Shown one piece after another: positions 21,461-35,312 of a stretch of 64,000 nucleotides of DNA; positions within the stretch are counted from its first letter, which is position 1; every line of letters begins with the position of its first letter. A program made the translations under genes and the position numbers. Source of the stretch: Lingula anatina (Eukaryota; Brachiopoda; Lingulata; Lingulida; Lingulidae); NCBI RefSeq assembly GCF_001039355.2, contig NW_019775613.1, forward strand, positions 650,613 through 714,612, read 5' to 3'. The notes under the pieces were generated by a model. It did no database searches. It was not told the origin of the DNA and was given only the letters and a program-made list of their open reading frames with translations.

Positions 21461-24400
21461 ATTCAATTCTCATACTAAATGCCCAGTCCGCGATTTATTG
21501 TTAAAACTTGGACTAACTCCACTGGTCATTGAGTGTCAAAGGCAAATGTATTGTTTATAAAAGTATAAGATGGCCAAACTACATATATGGATTAAAGTTT
21601 TTAGAGTGCTATTTGCGAATATAACTTTTATACTCCTTATAACTTTGACCTGGGTACTATTCAATCTCGCATTTTAATTACTTCTCTGCTTTTGCGGTTT
21701 TCTAGTGCAAATTTTTTGGTGTGTGCAATTTTGTGCGACAGAAATATCTTATGAGTGAAACATCTAACCTTTAAGTTTTTAGAAAAATTGCATTTAACAC
21801 ATCAGGTTAACTGAAACCAAGTTAGTATATGTTTGTAACGGCAGTAAGTAGTGTTTTTATATAATGAACTGTTTTACCATGTACACTGCTGTATTCCTAC
21901 AGTATTCCAGTATGTATTTTTTCTTCGCATACTTGTGGCGATATGAATGAAAAGTGTCCATTTTTTATCTTGTATATATTAAACCTTTTCCTACACTTTT
22001 TGCTTATACTGTCTATTGTTATCTGTGAGATTCTGCTGAAATGGACATAAACGACGGGGGTGGGAATAAAAACTCCAGCAAAACACAGCGCCAAAAAGTC
22101 TTAATTTCTGAGAACATTTTTTTTATTAAGAAAACACGGACAATGCGCTCGCTTCATTCCTAATTCTATTGTCAAAAAACTGTCTTTTTGTTGTTATTTT
22201 ATAATTCTGTATGCAGTGTTCAGAGAGCAGACGAAGTGTGAATACCCAAAATGTTCGCTTTTTAAAATATGAATTGTTATTTGATAATGTGTGGGAAAAG
22301 AACATTTTCGTCACATCTTGAGAAGTTAAAGCCGGCATTTTTAGGGAAGAATTTGTAGTCTGTTACAAATCTATTGTATGGCACATAACCTAACTTTGTA
22401 TACTATTTTAAAAGTCCTTATGCCACAGGGTCACTTGATATCCTCCCTTCACTCGACTCTGATGGCTCAATCCTATGTCTGAAATTGAATGGAATTAAAA
22501 ATAACTGGAAAAATTCGCTCACAGTAAGGCAAAGCCACTGTAATCTTTTCTGTAAAACAAAAGTGTAAAGATTTTACGACCGAAGTATCCTTGACGTAGC
22601 ATAAGACGTACAGTACATTCCGAGAGTGTGAAAACCGTAAAAGAACTCGCGTTGTCGGTCACAAAAATTAATCTTTTACTGTAGAAAGCAGAGAATATGC
22701 CGAAGAATGATGGAGTAAACTTTGCTTTAAACGAGCCATTAAAAGGTTTAATCTTTGCTCACCTGAATTCATCGAGTGAATGTATTCAGTTTTTATGTTC
22801 TTCTTGGTTTTACACACTGTTTTTTTCTTCGACTTAAACAGCGTGTTCTTTTTCTCACTTTTCTCTTTGACCTCGCATATTTTTAAAGAATAATTGACAA
22901 CTTGTCACCAGTTGCGGACGACAAAACGGGTTTTATTATAACCACATCTTGCATTGAAAAATCAGCGGAGCGCAATGTGCTATTTATGGAATAATTACCC
23001 ACAAGCGAGGGACAAGACTTTATCGCAAAACTGTGACACGTTTCGAAGAAAAACTTATTTAAGAATCCAGCTCTATAGAGAATAATTTATAAATAATAAT
23101 TTTGTTACTCTCTTTTATCTTTTTGTCATAATCTAGGATTAATATTTAGGCATTAACAAGAACTAAAATGGTGCTATTCCGTAACATGTTGTGGGTGGTG
23201 GAAGTAAAAATCAGCCTGTTAAACACTATCTCCCCTTACTTTTAGATTATGTCCTTAATATCATGGAACTGTAATATTGACTCTGCTGTATCCAAAAAAG
23301 TAATAAATAAACAGCATATATTTGACTAGCATATCTTAAAATAACCAATCGAGAAAGCAGACCATGCAAGGTGTAGTTCAATACAAATGACGACTGGTTG
23401 AGAGGGCAATGTTGCCAAATGCAGACAATGAGACCTATCCGATTTTTAAAAGTAGGGTCTAAATATAATCTCATAAGTGATTGCATATGTCTTGTAAGTG
23501 AGTACGACGCGTCCATTAAATTTATGCATTAACGAATTCAAGTGTATACTACTTTATAAAGTCGATTGCTAACCGTGTTTTTTAAATATTTTTAGCTCAT
23601 CACGACGTCAATTCGGGACAGTCACAACTCGCTTACGGGGACACCCTCTGTCATTATTATGCACTCGTATTCCAATGTGCTTGGTGACAGATAATTGCCA
23701 CGTTAATGTCAAATTCGTTTTTTAGCCCGTGGCGAGATTACGTGCTCTGTTAGCATCATTGTTGTCGATGTCAGGCATGTGCCCTCTTTGACATGCTGGC
23801 GGCATAGTTATCTATTTTCTGGTTTATGTGGGCGAAAAAATAATGTTTTTTTCATTCCGAAAAAACTGATAAGAAGATAAATAACGGCATGTCACGAAAA
23901 CGCTTCCCAGCCTACATGTAACCCTTGATGTGACAAATTTGTTTAACTTAAGGACCATCTCCACGGTGTCTTTTAGATGGAATACATGTACTAATTCGAT
24001 ATTAGTTTTTGTCACAGTGTGATATACGGAGATTTGAAAAAAAAAAAAAACTCAAAATCTTGTTATTTTTTTAAACACACAAGTGCACTGAAGCAACGGG
24101 AGGGAAATTATTAAAAAAAACAAACAAACAAACAAAAAAAAAAAAAACACAGCATGTGAACTTAATTTGGAAAAGACATGGACATTATGAAGACAATACA
24201 GAAGGCAACATCAAGATTGTACTTTTAAACACCAATTTTTGCGATCATATTTCCTTGGTATTTGTAAAACCAAACTTGTTTCGAACAAAGGTATTTTTCA
24301 AGATCATTTTACTTAATGCGAAATATGATAAGTAAAACACGGCATGTATGCTTCTATGTATTTTATTACACGTAACAGTGTATATTCAATAACAAAATAT

Positions 24401-24656
24401 TCAACAACTTCCAATATATATCACTGCAATGGTCATTTCACCGGACAAGTAATGATTATTGCAAAGTGCATAATACAAACAAAACTTAACAACGAAACAA
24501 CTTCAACGTATGTAAAATTATAGGTTAATATACTTTGAGCTCAGCTACTTCCTGAAACTTGAGCAAAAAAGAATTGGGATAAGAAATAATAATAAAAATA
24601 ACAACTTTGTAAAGCTATTTCCATTGAAACGTTGACTTAACAAAGCTGCCAGTTTT
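21461..24656. other. Intergenic region between beta-tubulin and copy A
   Basis: It holds the tubulin 3' UTR with ATTAAA at 21591 and, near 24360 on the minus strand, an AATAAA that could serve copy A. An A-rich CAAA tract lies at 24108-24147. I see no gene in the remainder. Confidence 0.6.
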
Positions 24657-27600
24657 CTAACAACTGGCAGCATTTCTGTATTTTGTCAGATCTTCGCCAT
24701 TATACGCTGTCTCGGTGGGATACTCTGCGGCAATCACCTTCAACACATCAACTCTGGTACAGGCTTGGCCATTGCATGGGTTTGCAGGGAGATCACCGGA
24801 CTTGACTTTTCTTTGTATCATCCCAACTATAATATCTGGAGAAACGCCGAAAAGTTTTCCAGTCTTGATGTCATCAACAACTTTCCCAGTTATAGGAGCT
24901 GCTTTGGCTAAGAACGCTTCCAGTTGTGCCTGTGACTTTATGGAACCACCAATACAACCGAGTGGAATTCCGTCGTAGGAAGTGCGCGACGGGAATGCGA
25001 CCTTGATGACCTTCAGGACGGAGAAATGGTGTGGAAGACGGGCATTGAGATTCAGCGTGACCGCGTTCGCCAGCATCCTGTCCAGAGTCAGGCCGTCGGT
25101 CACCCAATTCAAGACGTTGGTGGTGACTATGGCAGAGTTGTACAGGTCAATCATTTCCGTCTTGGAGGATGTCAGGGCTACCATGAAGGCTATCTGACTA
25201 ACCAGAATTGTACTCGAGGTGACGGTGTCTTTATTCCACTTAGAAAGAAAGTCGGAGATAACTTTGATTTGGGCAGCGTCACGGAGGAAAATGCACAGGG
25301 TGTCTTGGCAACTTGGGTCGTCTGCAATGGTGTTATCGGTGGTGCTAAAGAGATTGTACAACGACACGGTGTTATTCTTGATTTTTGCGTACAGGTTTTT
25401 CTCCGCTGCAAGAAGACCATCTAAGTCTGCCTTTTTCTTTTCCACGTTTGCCTTGGCTTCGTTCAGCTTGCCGTCGATATCTATGATTTTCTGCTCTACA
25501 CTTTTGCTAGATGAAATGGTCATGTACAAACACAGTGCGACGTTCAGGGCACCACCTACAGTGCCCATGTTCAGAACGTTGCTGACCTTCACTTTACGTC
25601 CCCTCCAGTTGAACAAATTTAAGTTCCTGAAAGAAGACCACCCATTTTTAACTCTTTGCGTGAATGTTACTTTTTTGGCAGGCACGTCCCAGTCAAAATG
25701 CTTGAGGTTGCCGTCGGGTAACTCGGGGGCTGCTGCTTTAACTTTTGCGGCGTAGGCGTCGAACTCTGCGTCTGTGAGTGTTTTGGAGTTTTCCAAGAAC
25801 TTTCCTGAAACGATCAACAAATTAAAATTTGAAGTCACATGTAATTAAGATGGACATTCTGGGGGTGTGCTGAGTGTTGTTTCGAACAAAAAATTGTGAC
25901 CTTATAATTATTTCCCAATGAGCAATTTGGTTTTGCTGATACACATCAATCTCAGATATCGGTATATCGAAGTATTTTAAGAACATTCCTGAAACGATCA
26001 CCAGAACTTCAGGATTGTTTTAATTTTGCTTCACAACAATTTTTTGATATATTGTGTTTAGTGTTCAGTTTTGGTTCTGACAGATCGGTCACAGTCTTTG
26101 GCAAAACGAAAAAATCCTGCCGATTTTGCAAAATTAAACCAAAGGTCGACATAAGTCAAGTAAAATGCTGCCTCACTTAGCAATTCCGCCTCACCGATAA
26201 AAAGGTTTATTCAGTTATGCTGTGTAATAAAATGTAATGATCTTTGGAATTATGCGCGATTGAGGGTTTGGTTAAATACATCGTTCTCACATATTGGTTC
26301 AACAAAATTGGCCATTTGATTATTTAAACAACGAAACTGCCATCATAACTCAGATCAGGTGTATAGTTTCCTATACATTTGAATATTGATTGAATCGTAC
26401 CTGTTGCTCCTGCTTTATTCAACTTATCAAGCAGGTCAGGGTTAGTAGCCTTCAATCTGTTGTATGCTTTGACCACGGCGATGTCATTTGGGTTCAGAAT
26501 GTCTGTGCCTAGCTTCAATTGTTTTGGAAGATTAGCGTCAGGGATATCGGTATCGTACTTGTAGAACTTATCTTGATCTAAAGTTTGGGCTTTCTTGACA
26601 AAGTCATCGAACTCCGTTGATGTAAGGCCTTCTGTTCTAGTCAGGAAAGCAGTAACGTATCCCTTTTGTTTCAGTGTGTCCAGGTAGTCGGGATTTTTTT
26701 GCTGGAGCCGTGCGATTTTCTTGCCTCTCTCAAAGTCGAAGCTTTCAAGGAACTCGGACACCATGGCGGACTGTCCGGCTGGCATCATGAACTTCCAGAA
26801 CCGTCCAACTTTTCCGCTGTCACTGACCGATTGCAGAACCTTCAGTTTACCCAATTCCGGCGCCTCTTGCACTATGTAAAGTCGTCCTGACGGGTTATAC
26901 GCGAGTTTCATCTTTCCATTACCACCAACTATATCTACTACCTGATAGGACTGACTTCTTGTGAGAAAAGCTTGACGGGCAGATGTAAAAATATGGCCAG
27001 TGTGCATAGCTACAAGGGGGACTGCTGTCATGATTGCAAACATTACGTAGTCGCGTTTTTTCAGAGAATCTATTTGGGAACCTGCAGCTACCAGTGTTGC
27101 TTTGACTCCGTTCAGGTAAGTTTCCAAGTCAACTTGGAAACGTATTCTGATTTCTGTGACATTATCGGTGGCCGAGTCGTAAATTGTGTCCGTTTCTTCT
27201 TTAACGCTGATTGCCTTTAGTATGCCCATTAAGCGAAGATTGCTGGCTGTGACCAGTTCCAAGTCTTTCTCGATTAGCTGTAGATTACCGATGGCTTTTT
27301 CGTCGGTGGAATTCAATGTTGCCCACTCAACTTGTCTCTCCAGGGTGTGGTTCACTAGGGTAGCTATCGTACTGCGCTTGGTATCTAAATTTTTTAACCT
27401 GAGAAGAATAAAAGGTGAAGGATACGTCAGGATCTATTTCCTTATCCGCATTGATAATGAAAAAATTAATCTTGTCCTGTTAAGAAGTAATGCTGTCACA
27501 TCAAAAGTAAGGCGGGGTAAATTTGTTAATTCGAGCAAATGACGTAAAAGAAGAGTTTTTGGGTTAAAATTGTCTCCAATTCAAATAGATTTATGTCTGT

Positions 27601-30446
27601 CAAAATGTCTGTCACTGTTAACCGCCTTTTTAAAATCACATTAAGTACAACAATATGGTGCCAAAAACCTAGAAAGGCTTACAACTGATTTTTTCATTAA
27701 TTTGCCGAAATAATGCCTTTGTTGGATGGAACATCGTAATTGGAGGGCCATATCTTATAAACAAAAATTTAAACCATGCAAATTTTCACGATGATGTCCG
27801 AGAGTTACGGAGTTACAGCGCAAACTGATCACTATCTACGCCGATTTTCAGTGAAAATGCTGATAAAAATGCTGGTATTTAAAAGCAGAAGTGCGTGGGT
27901 GGTGAATAAACAAACAGAAAAACTTTTACTCTAAAATTGCTTGATTTCATTGCAATAATATTTAGATAAGATTTTAACATAAATGAAATATGAAAAATGC
28001 CAATTAAGCCATTTTAACGTATCGATTTTGATTTTGAGAGAATTGCCCCCGATTTTTCAATGTGCGTACAGCTACAGTTAGTTTTATTTTACGTCGGTTT
28101 GAGTTATAAGTGAAATCTTAGCTTTGCAGCTACTCACCGTCGGTTCAGTCCAATTAACATTGTGCAATCGCTGTTTAAACGCAATTTGTCTCAAATTCCT
28201 AAGTAACTTTCATATACTCATCGAAAAGGATATAACAGGTCTTCGGTATTAACGAGCTGAACCGAGGTATAAAACATCTGCTGATAATATCATAAACTCA
28301 CCTTTGGCAAGCTCCGGGTGACAAACTGTTGCAGTTTGCTAGGGATGCTAAGTGAGTTCCGAGACACAGCAAGTCGTCCCAAAAATTTTTAAAGACGAAT
28401 TTCAATCCAGCTCCTATAATTGCTGCAAGGGAAAATGTTACTTAATTTTTTTTTATAAAACTGTTTCATGTTGGAATAATTGTATCGCTAATTTATTGTT
28501 TTGTAAAGGAACAAATAAGTTGCGAAACAAGATTACAGCAAGAAAAAGACTAAAATTTACAATCATTAAAAACTAAAACAACTAGAACTAAAAAAAAAAA
28601 AAAAATAGAATAGCTCAAAGAGCGGAAATCTCCAACAAAGCAACTCAATATTCTCACTATCATTATTTTTAATAAACTAATTACCTTGCTAGCCTGGGTC
28701 TCATTACTAATTAATCAATTTAATTTATCACTATCAAACTAATGGTTCCCTTTCGAAAGTTTCAGCAAAGACCCTTCCCAATTTTTTGCTTAGTGTTTCT
28801 AAGGTACAGACAAAAACTAACAGACAAAGGGTACCGAAAAACAACTTCATTCCTATTTATCCATTTTAATGTAACCAGGCAAATTTTATTTAACGTTGAA
28901 AACACTATAAAAGATTTAATTTGGATATACCAGGTATTTTATTACACAATGGACAACACAAAAACAAAATGAACTAAAATAACCAATAAATTTAGTGATA
29001 ATTAGCTAATCATGATAATTTTCTGACTGAACTTGCTTTTTCACCAAACATAACCTATCTACTTAACATTTAGTACTAAGATGAACGTGGCAGAAAACAT
29101 TAAAAACAGTTTGATATTGAAGATAAATTAAGGGTGAACAACGAATACGAGTTGACACCCCCATAAAAGTTGAGAATAGATAGAAATAGGTAGAAATAGG
29201 TTATTCATTATAATCATTGGTTCAATTAAGGTGTATAGGAGATCTAACCTTTTTCACCCAAGAAAAAATAATTAGACAATGCGGTATTCGGACTAATTTT
29301 CAAGAATATCAAGGTGTGGTCAACTTTAGCCTGCATGGTATATACAAATTTAAAGAATCGGTCCCAAAATTACCAAAATATTTGAGTATTTTTTAAGTGA
29401 GAAAAAGTGTCAAGATTTTTACTAATTACTTTGTAAAAAACAATTCAACTCCAACTGATTAATAACAGGGATCAATCGTTCGCTATTAATGACAAGAGTG
29501 ACCTTCTCTTCCACGTTCCTATCAATCCTAAATTAAAATGGTTTCAATAGAAAATAAAATGTACCAAAACTTCTTACAACTGGTTTGGTTGAGACGCCGG
29601 CATGTAAATGGTGTGAGAAAGAATCGGAGGCAATTATTCATCTTTTATGGGATTGTTCAGTAACCAAAACCGTTTAAAAAGAAATTGAAGATAAGTTAAA
29701 TTGTTATTGAAGAAGATACTGTATATGTTTGGAATTTTAGACAAATATTGCATGTGACTAGTATGTTTATATGCTAGTCTGTGGTGTGAATAGTGCAGTC
29801 CATTGCTTTTGTGCTATATTAACTTTATTCGGGTTATTATTCATTAAAGCAGATTCTATCAGAATATCAAACTCGGGTTTTCTATGATGACCTACTGTTT
29901 TTCAGATTAGTGTAACATAAGCTATTATTTACCCACAATTTATTGAATTATGTTGTTTTCACTCGTCCTCCCTAGGTTTATAATTTACTTGCACGGCAAT
30001 GCCCGAAGTTATCAATGATGTGTATAGTAATACATTTAATTTTCAACTGCTGACGAAGTGTTTAAACTTGCAATACGTACATCTTTTCTCAGGGTTATAA
30101 CCAGATCCATCATCTTCTTTATCCTCCAATAACTGCACTTTTTTCTTAGCAACCCTTTTCTGATCTCTGATGGCGTAGCCAATAGCTGGAATTGAAGAAA
30201 AGCATTAATTAAAATTCAGTCATATCACGTTACATTTTATATTTGGAAATTGGATATGGCTGAAGTGAAGGTGAAATGAGGTAGAATGTCTTAAAACAAT
30301 GAAAGACTAAAAAGGTAAATTCAGATTAAGAATATACAGCTGATGAAACATTTCATGCACCAACCTGGATGGAAATTCTGCACCAACAGCAGAGCCGTCA
30401 TCACGGCCCAAACATATAGGGTGGCAGTCTTTGACAGGCGAACCAT
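24657..30446 (-). CDS. Copy A of an unrecognised secreted two-half protein family
   Basis: I do not recognise this family. Coding exons in transcript order are 30446-30365, 30185-30081, 28422-28302, 27398-26401 and 25804-24657 (82, 105, 121, 998 and 1148 nt; 817 aa). The start MVRLSKTAT leads into a signal peptide core LYVWAVMTALLLV. Exon 2 encodes a charged propeptide ending EKR, a furin-type site. The mature chain would begin SIIGAGLKFVFKNFWDD. Hydrophobic segments lie at about 220-240 and 512-533, the second followed by a coiled coil to about 580. Several N-glycosylation sequons (NHT, NST, NVT, NNT) and paired Cys motifs (SCQDTLC, NPCNGQAC) fit an extracellular protein. Copy A is the only minus-strand copy, head-to-head with B. 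Intron 2 contains a retrotransposon scrap. The gene appears intact. Confidence 0.88.
29564..29677 (+). pseudogene. Non-LTR retrotransposon fragment in copy A intron 2
   Basis: One frame reads PKLLTTGLVETPACKWCEKE then SEAIIHLLWDCSVTKTV and a stop. The C-x2-C-x(n)-H-x4-C spacing with HLLWDC is typical of the zinc-binding segment after reverse transcriptase in LINE elements. Only about 114 bp is recognisable. Confidence 0.6.
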
Positions 30447-31306
30447 GACAGCCTGTAAGTATATTAGCCATTAGGATAGGGATATTATAATTACTCTGAC
30501 CACAGGGTGCACTGGTAGTTTTTTTGGCATCCTGTGATTTTCGAGCAATCAACGGGCACGCGTTTCTTGCCAGACATACTCTTTGGATTTGTCAGTGAGG
30601 ACAATTTCATGCCTAGGTACTGAATAGAGCACATCCCTGTTTCTGTTACGTAATGCAACCCAAGCATGGCCTTATATCTACTCCAGCTTCCCCTCTTAGG
30701 GGTGGGTATACAGTGAACAAGTTTATTGACAATCGCCCTACATCTAGGCATAAGTAAGTTTCATTACACTGCTACACAGTCAAATTGGATTTTTCCCCAC
30801 AGGGGTTCACAATAATTTTGTATGCTATTTAAGGAGCCGCTGGTATCAGAGGGCAACTACGATAACGGTCGCAACTAAAAACTGTTTCGCCGAAGGGGGC
30901 CATCAATAATGTCTCGTTGTTACACTGATTGGTGTCAATTGGTAAAGTATCTGTACGTTATTAAGTTTAAAAGCCCAATTTCCTTACATTATTTCCTGAA
31001 TAATGGTATTTCCACATAAATTTCCTGTTTACGTTCTGTGCTTTATGGAGGGAGTAATTAAAATGACATTCACAAACCAGAAATTTGAAGAAAGTACAGT
31101 TTGGGAGTATTTATCTGCTGCCCGAGGAATATATTTGTGGTTTTCAGCACGTGGTGTTAAGGAGTACTGTGCAAGAATCTAGTGTTAATTATGTACATAC
31201 GTATCCCGGCATTCACTCTCGTTTTTTGTGCATCCTTCATAATGTAGTGAAAACAGCGTCTTGTACCTAATAAAGGGACACACAAAGACACACAGAGAAT
31301 GCTTAC

Positions 31307-31401
31307 CTTTTTCTCCAAGTAAATGTCTCCGATATTTGTCCGAACTCCCTTCCGTAGCTCAGGGTTCTGGTGCTGACCAAGCCCTCGTGGTCCACTTTAT
31401 A
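31307..31401 (-). promoter_or_regulatory. Core promoter and noncoding first exon of copy A
   Basis: On the minus strand a TATA box (AGTATAAAG, around 31401-31395) is followed 95 bp later by a GTAAGC donor after 31307. Copy B has the same spacing and the same GAAAAAG/GTAAGC junction. The exon would splice to an acceptor just before the ATG at 30446. Confidence 0.65.
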
Positions 31402-32085
31402 CTCTTTGGTCACGCGCATTCTTCAGCAGTACTCAACATTTCAACAAGAACACATGTTTCAGAATTGTGACTTCCATTTGCGTAAATTATCAGAGCGTAA
31501 CACCTGATAACTGGTCAATATATTGCCCTGTAGGTTTTCATAGAAATATTTTTCTAATGCTGTTTAAAATGGCATTAAACTTGGATTAATTACAAACAAA
31601 ATCTGGTAGTTGTTTTATTTCAAAATAATGACTATAAGCACAGGGCCTAAGATAATGGTGTAAATATCTTAACGTTATCCTGTCATTTTTTTCAACTCAG
31701 GGGAAAATGTGTTGTGGAAAAGACGTGATTCGATTCCTGTGACACTAAAGGGCAGTAGGAGGCATAAACCAAATTAGTGAAACCAAATAGACACATTTCG
31801 TTTTCTTGGTCAATTCAAATTACGTGTCCTCTTTATTTTTAAATAGGCACAAACACTATCGTGCTGAACCAGTTCCTTTAAAACATCCTCGTGGAAGTTC
31901 CTGTTATACAATACCGGAAGCAATGGACGTAGTTTGATGTGTTTATAATTTATAGGTGATATCCAAAATGTTTGAAGGAAGAAAGAGGGAAATGTTTAGT
32001 TCATAATCTTGCGCTTAATGTGATGATTTTTCAAACGGTTCAAATGAAAGCATGCAACACACTTTTAGGGTGGGGTTTAGCATTT
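31355..32085. repeat. Repeat unit U1 upstream of copy A
   Basis: It shares ordered landmarks with U2, U4 and U5: TTTATACT(C/A)TTTGGTCA, CTTCAGCAGTA, TGCGTAAATTATCAGAGCG, CAATATATTGCCC, ACGTTATCCTGT, GATTCGATTCCTG and ATACAATACCGG. The copy A TATA box lies inside this unit. It may be a decayed mobile element or a duplicated control region. Confidence 0.6.
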
Positions 32086-33030
32086 TCGCTCAGTGTTTTG
32101 GTCCGGATCAAGCCTTCGCGATCTACTTTATACTATTTGGTCAAGCGAATTGTTCAGCAGTAGCTTTACTCGTGGACGCGTAGTCTACACGCACGAACAC
32201 GTGTTACAATACTATGACAGCCACTTGCGTAAATTATCAGAGCGCAACCTCAAACATAATGGTCAATACATTGCCCAGTAGGATTCTATTGAAAAAGTTT
32301 CCTTATGTCACAATGACACGGAGCTGGAATAAATTGCAAACAAAATCTGGGAGTTGATCTATACAAAATACCATGGGGCTGACATCACCCTATGAGCGGT
32401 GATATCAGCGTATTCTATTCAAAATTAAGGGTTTTGGGTGAAAAACTTGAACGATTTCCTTTGTATGTATGACAAATAATTCTCTGCAATCCCCAATCCC
32501 ACTCTACGATCGTTCCGCATGCTATCGTGTATACCGGGCGCGTGGGGCAGTGCATTATTTGGTACTTATACACTTAACGGCTCTAAAAACGGGGCTAAAT
32601 AGAATGCTGTAGATTTTTAACGTTATCCTGTTTATTTATTTTTGTCAACTCCAGGGTCAAAAGTTAAAACTGAAACAAAATACGACATGATTCGATTCCT
32701 GAGAAACTAGTGGGTGGTATAATTGAAACCAGATTGACGCACCTTGTTCTAGGCAAACCAAATATTATCTTCTCCATACAGTATATATTAGGTATATTTC
32801 AAAATGGACACCAAGTACTAAACTGTTTTATTTTTTTACCTCATCACGTGTGTTCCTTTTGTACAATACCGGCGGTAATGGAAGTAATCATATGTATGTG
32901 ATATTAAAATGTTTGGACTTGACGTGATTAAAACTAGCTTTATAAATCTGTACACTATGAAAGTGATTTTTCCAAAAGGTTCAAATTAAAGCATGCGACG
33001 CTTCTTTTAGGATGGAGATAAGCATAAAAT
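32085..33030. repeat. Repeat unit U2, tandem to U1
   Basis: It repeats the U1 landmarks in the same order and ends with GTTCAAATTAAAGCATGC and CTTTTAGGATGG, matching the end of U1 near 32040-32075. The two units lie head-to-tail between the divergent genes A and B. Confidence 0.6.
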
Positions 33031-33359
33031 TTTCACAATAAAGTAATGGAAGTATTCTTTGAAAAACAGATGATAATGAAAAGTCAGTGAATATACTATA
33101 GTATAATAACATTGGTTCTGTTTTGCTTTATACAGGTGTATGAGTTTCAATATTATAATTCATTCTCATGAGGCGTTATCTGTATTATCCTTAATAAAAA
33201 TAAACGAATGCGGGGGCGTAAGTAACAGTTGCTAAGTAGTTACGAAAACAGGTTTTACTCATCATAAACATGAATAGAATTACAAGAAGTAGGATTCTTT
33301 CACTATTTTTAGTCCTATAATCCACAAAAGAAATAAACACAAATAGAACGTAGGTCAGT

Positions 33360-34669
33360 TATGTCCTTTTTCTATTTCATTGCTTTAACATGTAGACCCA
33401 GGCCACCGGAACTCAAAGCAGGGGTACTCGCGTCAGATGGCCGAAAAACAACATTAATTTCTTCCGCCGGCTAACTACTAACATCACAAATATATTGATG
33501 AAAATAACTGCCAATCTGTCACTCATCCTGTGTCATGGACATAAGCAGGAGATGACAACCCCTGTTCTCATGATATATAACAATAAACGCGAACATTTGT
33601 TAATTTATTTGACCTTCAATTTAGCAGGCGGGCTACAGACTGCGTGTCCTATAGTGATCACCGGTCTGTTATAAATTTAAAGTGGCCCCATTTCCCATAA
33701 ACAAGGTACCTACGTCACAGTCTATTTATAGTGCGAGTGGGCAGAACATGTCAAGAAAACACATGCTTGCTTACGTTTCTTCTTTTCATTTCAACATTTA
33801 ATTTTAAAATTAGAATAATAATACGGGTTGTACAATATTCATTAAGGAGTGGGAGGATGAAATATTTTCTCACTTCCAGAGGCAAATACAGAATAATAAA
33901 CGATGATAATTTTACTGTAATATGTACTACACATGGATGGAAAAATTGCTTGTCTTTTCTACTTTCGCCTGTTATAATTATAATTTTTTTGGTTGGGCAC
34001 GGGGGTGGAGGGGGGGGGGGGCACCCTGGATCCACCTTTAAACTAAGGCCACAAGGTTGTTTAGCAGAATTTCTTTATAAGCAAATGCTTTGTATTTCTC
34101 AAAGTCAAATAGTAATAACATTATTCAAACTAAACTTACAGTGTACAGCAATTCATAATTCGTAATTGTAAATGACACATCATTTTACTGATGACAATGA
34201 GTAATGGGATATTCTGTGACTAGAAATACACATTTCTTTGGGTAAACTTAAGAACAAAAATATTATTTATATATTAACTGAATTTCCGTCTTCCTTCCCA
34301 TTTATTACGGTATAGCAGTTAAAACTAAGGAGATTAGAAATAAATAAGTACATCAAGTGCTCTCTGTTTCTTTTATCATTAATGCATTTCCGAAGATAAA
34401 TAATAACGAATAACGTTTGTTCATTCTGTTTTGACCGTTTAACTCATACTTCCACGACCACTGGAGAGAGCAATGGCCCAATAGCGTGGTATAAAGGCAT
34501 TAGGCAAATGTTGCATATAATTACAGGCTGCAGGGCAATAGTCTGTTCGGAAGTATTTCGCAATGCCCTAGTCATTTACGCAGCCTGTAGCTATGGCAAC
34601 ATAGGTTATTGTAGGCCATCCTTAACCACAAGTCGTGAGTACCGGCCAACCGTATCCGGGACCGTATAG
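33360..34669 (+). promoter_or_regulatory. Conserved upstream block of copy B
   Basis: The block aligns by eye with 46020-47474 (copy C) and 57910-59117 (copy E). Shared elements are GGCTACAGACTGCGTGTCCT followed by ATCACCGGTCTG at 33631-33668, TACGTCA next to a perfect MEF2-type box CTATTTATAG at 33722-33731, and an X-box-like GTAGCTATGGCAAC at 34587-34600. Conservation by duplication alone is possible, since all three blocks descend from one ancestor. Confidence 0.55.
34010..34021. repeat. Poly-G run
   Basis: Twelve consecutive G residues in the upstream block of B. C and E have different G-rich tracts at related places. Confidence 0.85.
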
Positions 34670-34764
34670 TATAAATGAACAACGCCGCTGAACCCAGCAA
34701 CAAAACACTGAAAGAAGCGAAGAAGAGAAGTGCAATACTGAATACTTTCAATTGAAGGAAAAAG
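34670..34764 (+). promoter_or_regulatory. TATA box and noncoding first exon of copy B
   Basis: TATAAAT at 34670 precedes a short leader (AACGCCGCTGAACCCAGCAA onward) that ends at a GTAAGC donor after 34764. The leader matches those of C and E closely. It would splice to the acceptor at 36831, seven bases before the ATG. Confidence 0.7.
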
Positions 34765-35312
34765 GTAAGCAATTTTTTAAAAATATTTTTATTGCTCTCT
34801 TCGACAGAGTGCACTTGGTTATGTTAAGGCTTCTATGATGAGTCAAAAAGCAACTAACGTTTTCGCATTTAGTATATCACATCTAAATGATAGTTTTTCC
34901 AACAGACCAGCTGTCGTTGTACCGGTATGTGTTGTCTTTGGGATATCATCTGTCTTCGCTTGTATCTAGGGCAAAACTGCTACACACACTGGACAATAGA
35001 AGTGTCACCCCCTAAATCACAGTAATCAAAGTAGGCAGATCTTGGGTAGTTATAATGCCTGGTCTACTTATAATGTAACTAATGGGTATAAAACCGCTAT
35101 ACCATGGAATTTTATTGTTGGTCTTGTACATGTACAGCAAATGTCATTCCTGTCTTCCTCCAATATGGCAATTTAACGATTACAGTCGTCAAGTTATAAA
35201 CCTGAAGAGGCGGAATATAAGCAATGTCAAAATATCGATACAGTTGAATTGTTCAGTCAGAACCGAGCAGAGGGTCTGATCTCGGTATAGAAACACTGGA
35301 TCAAGAGACAAA

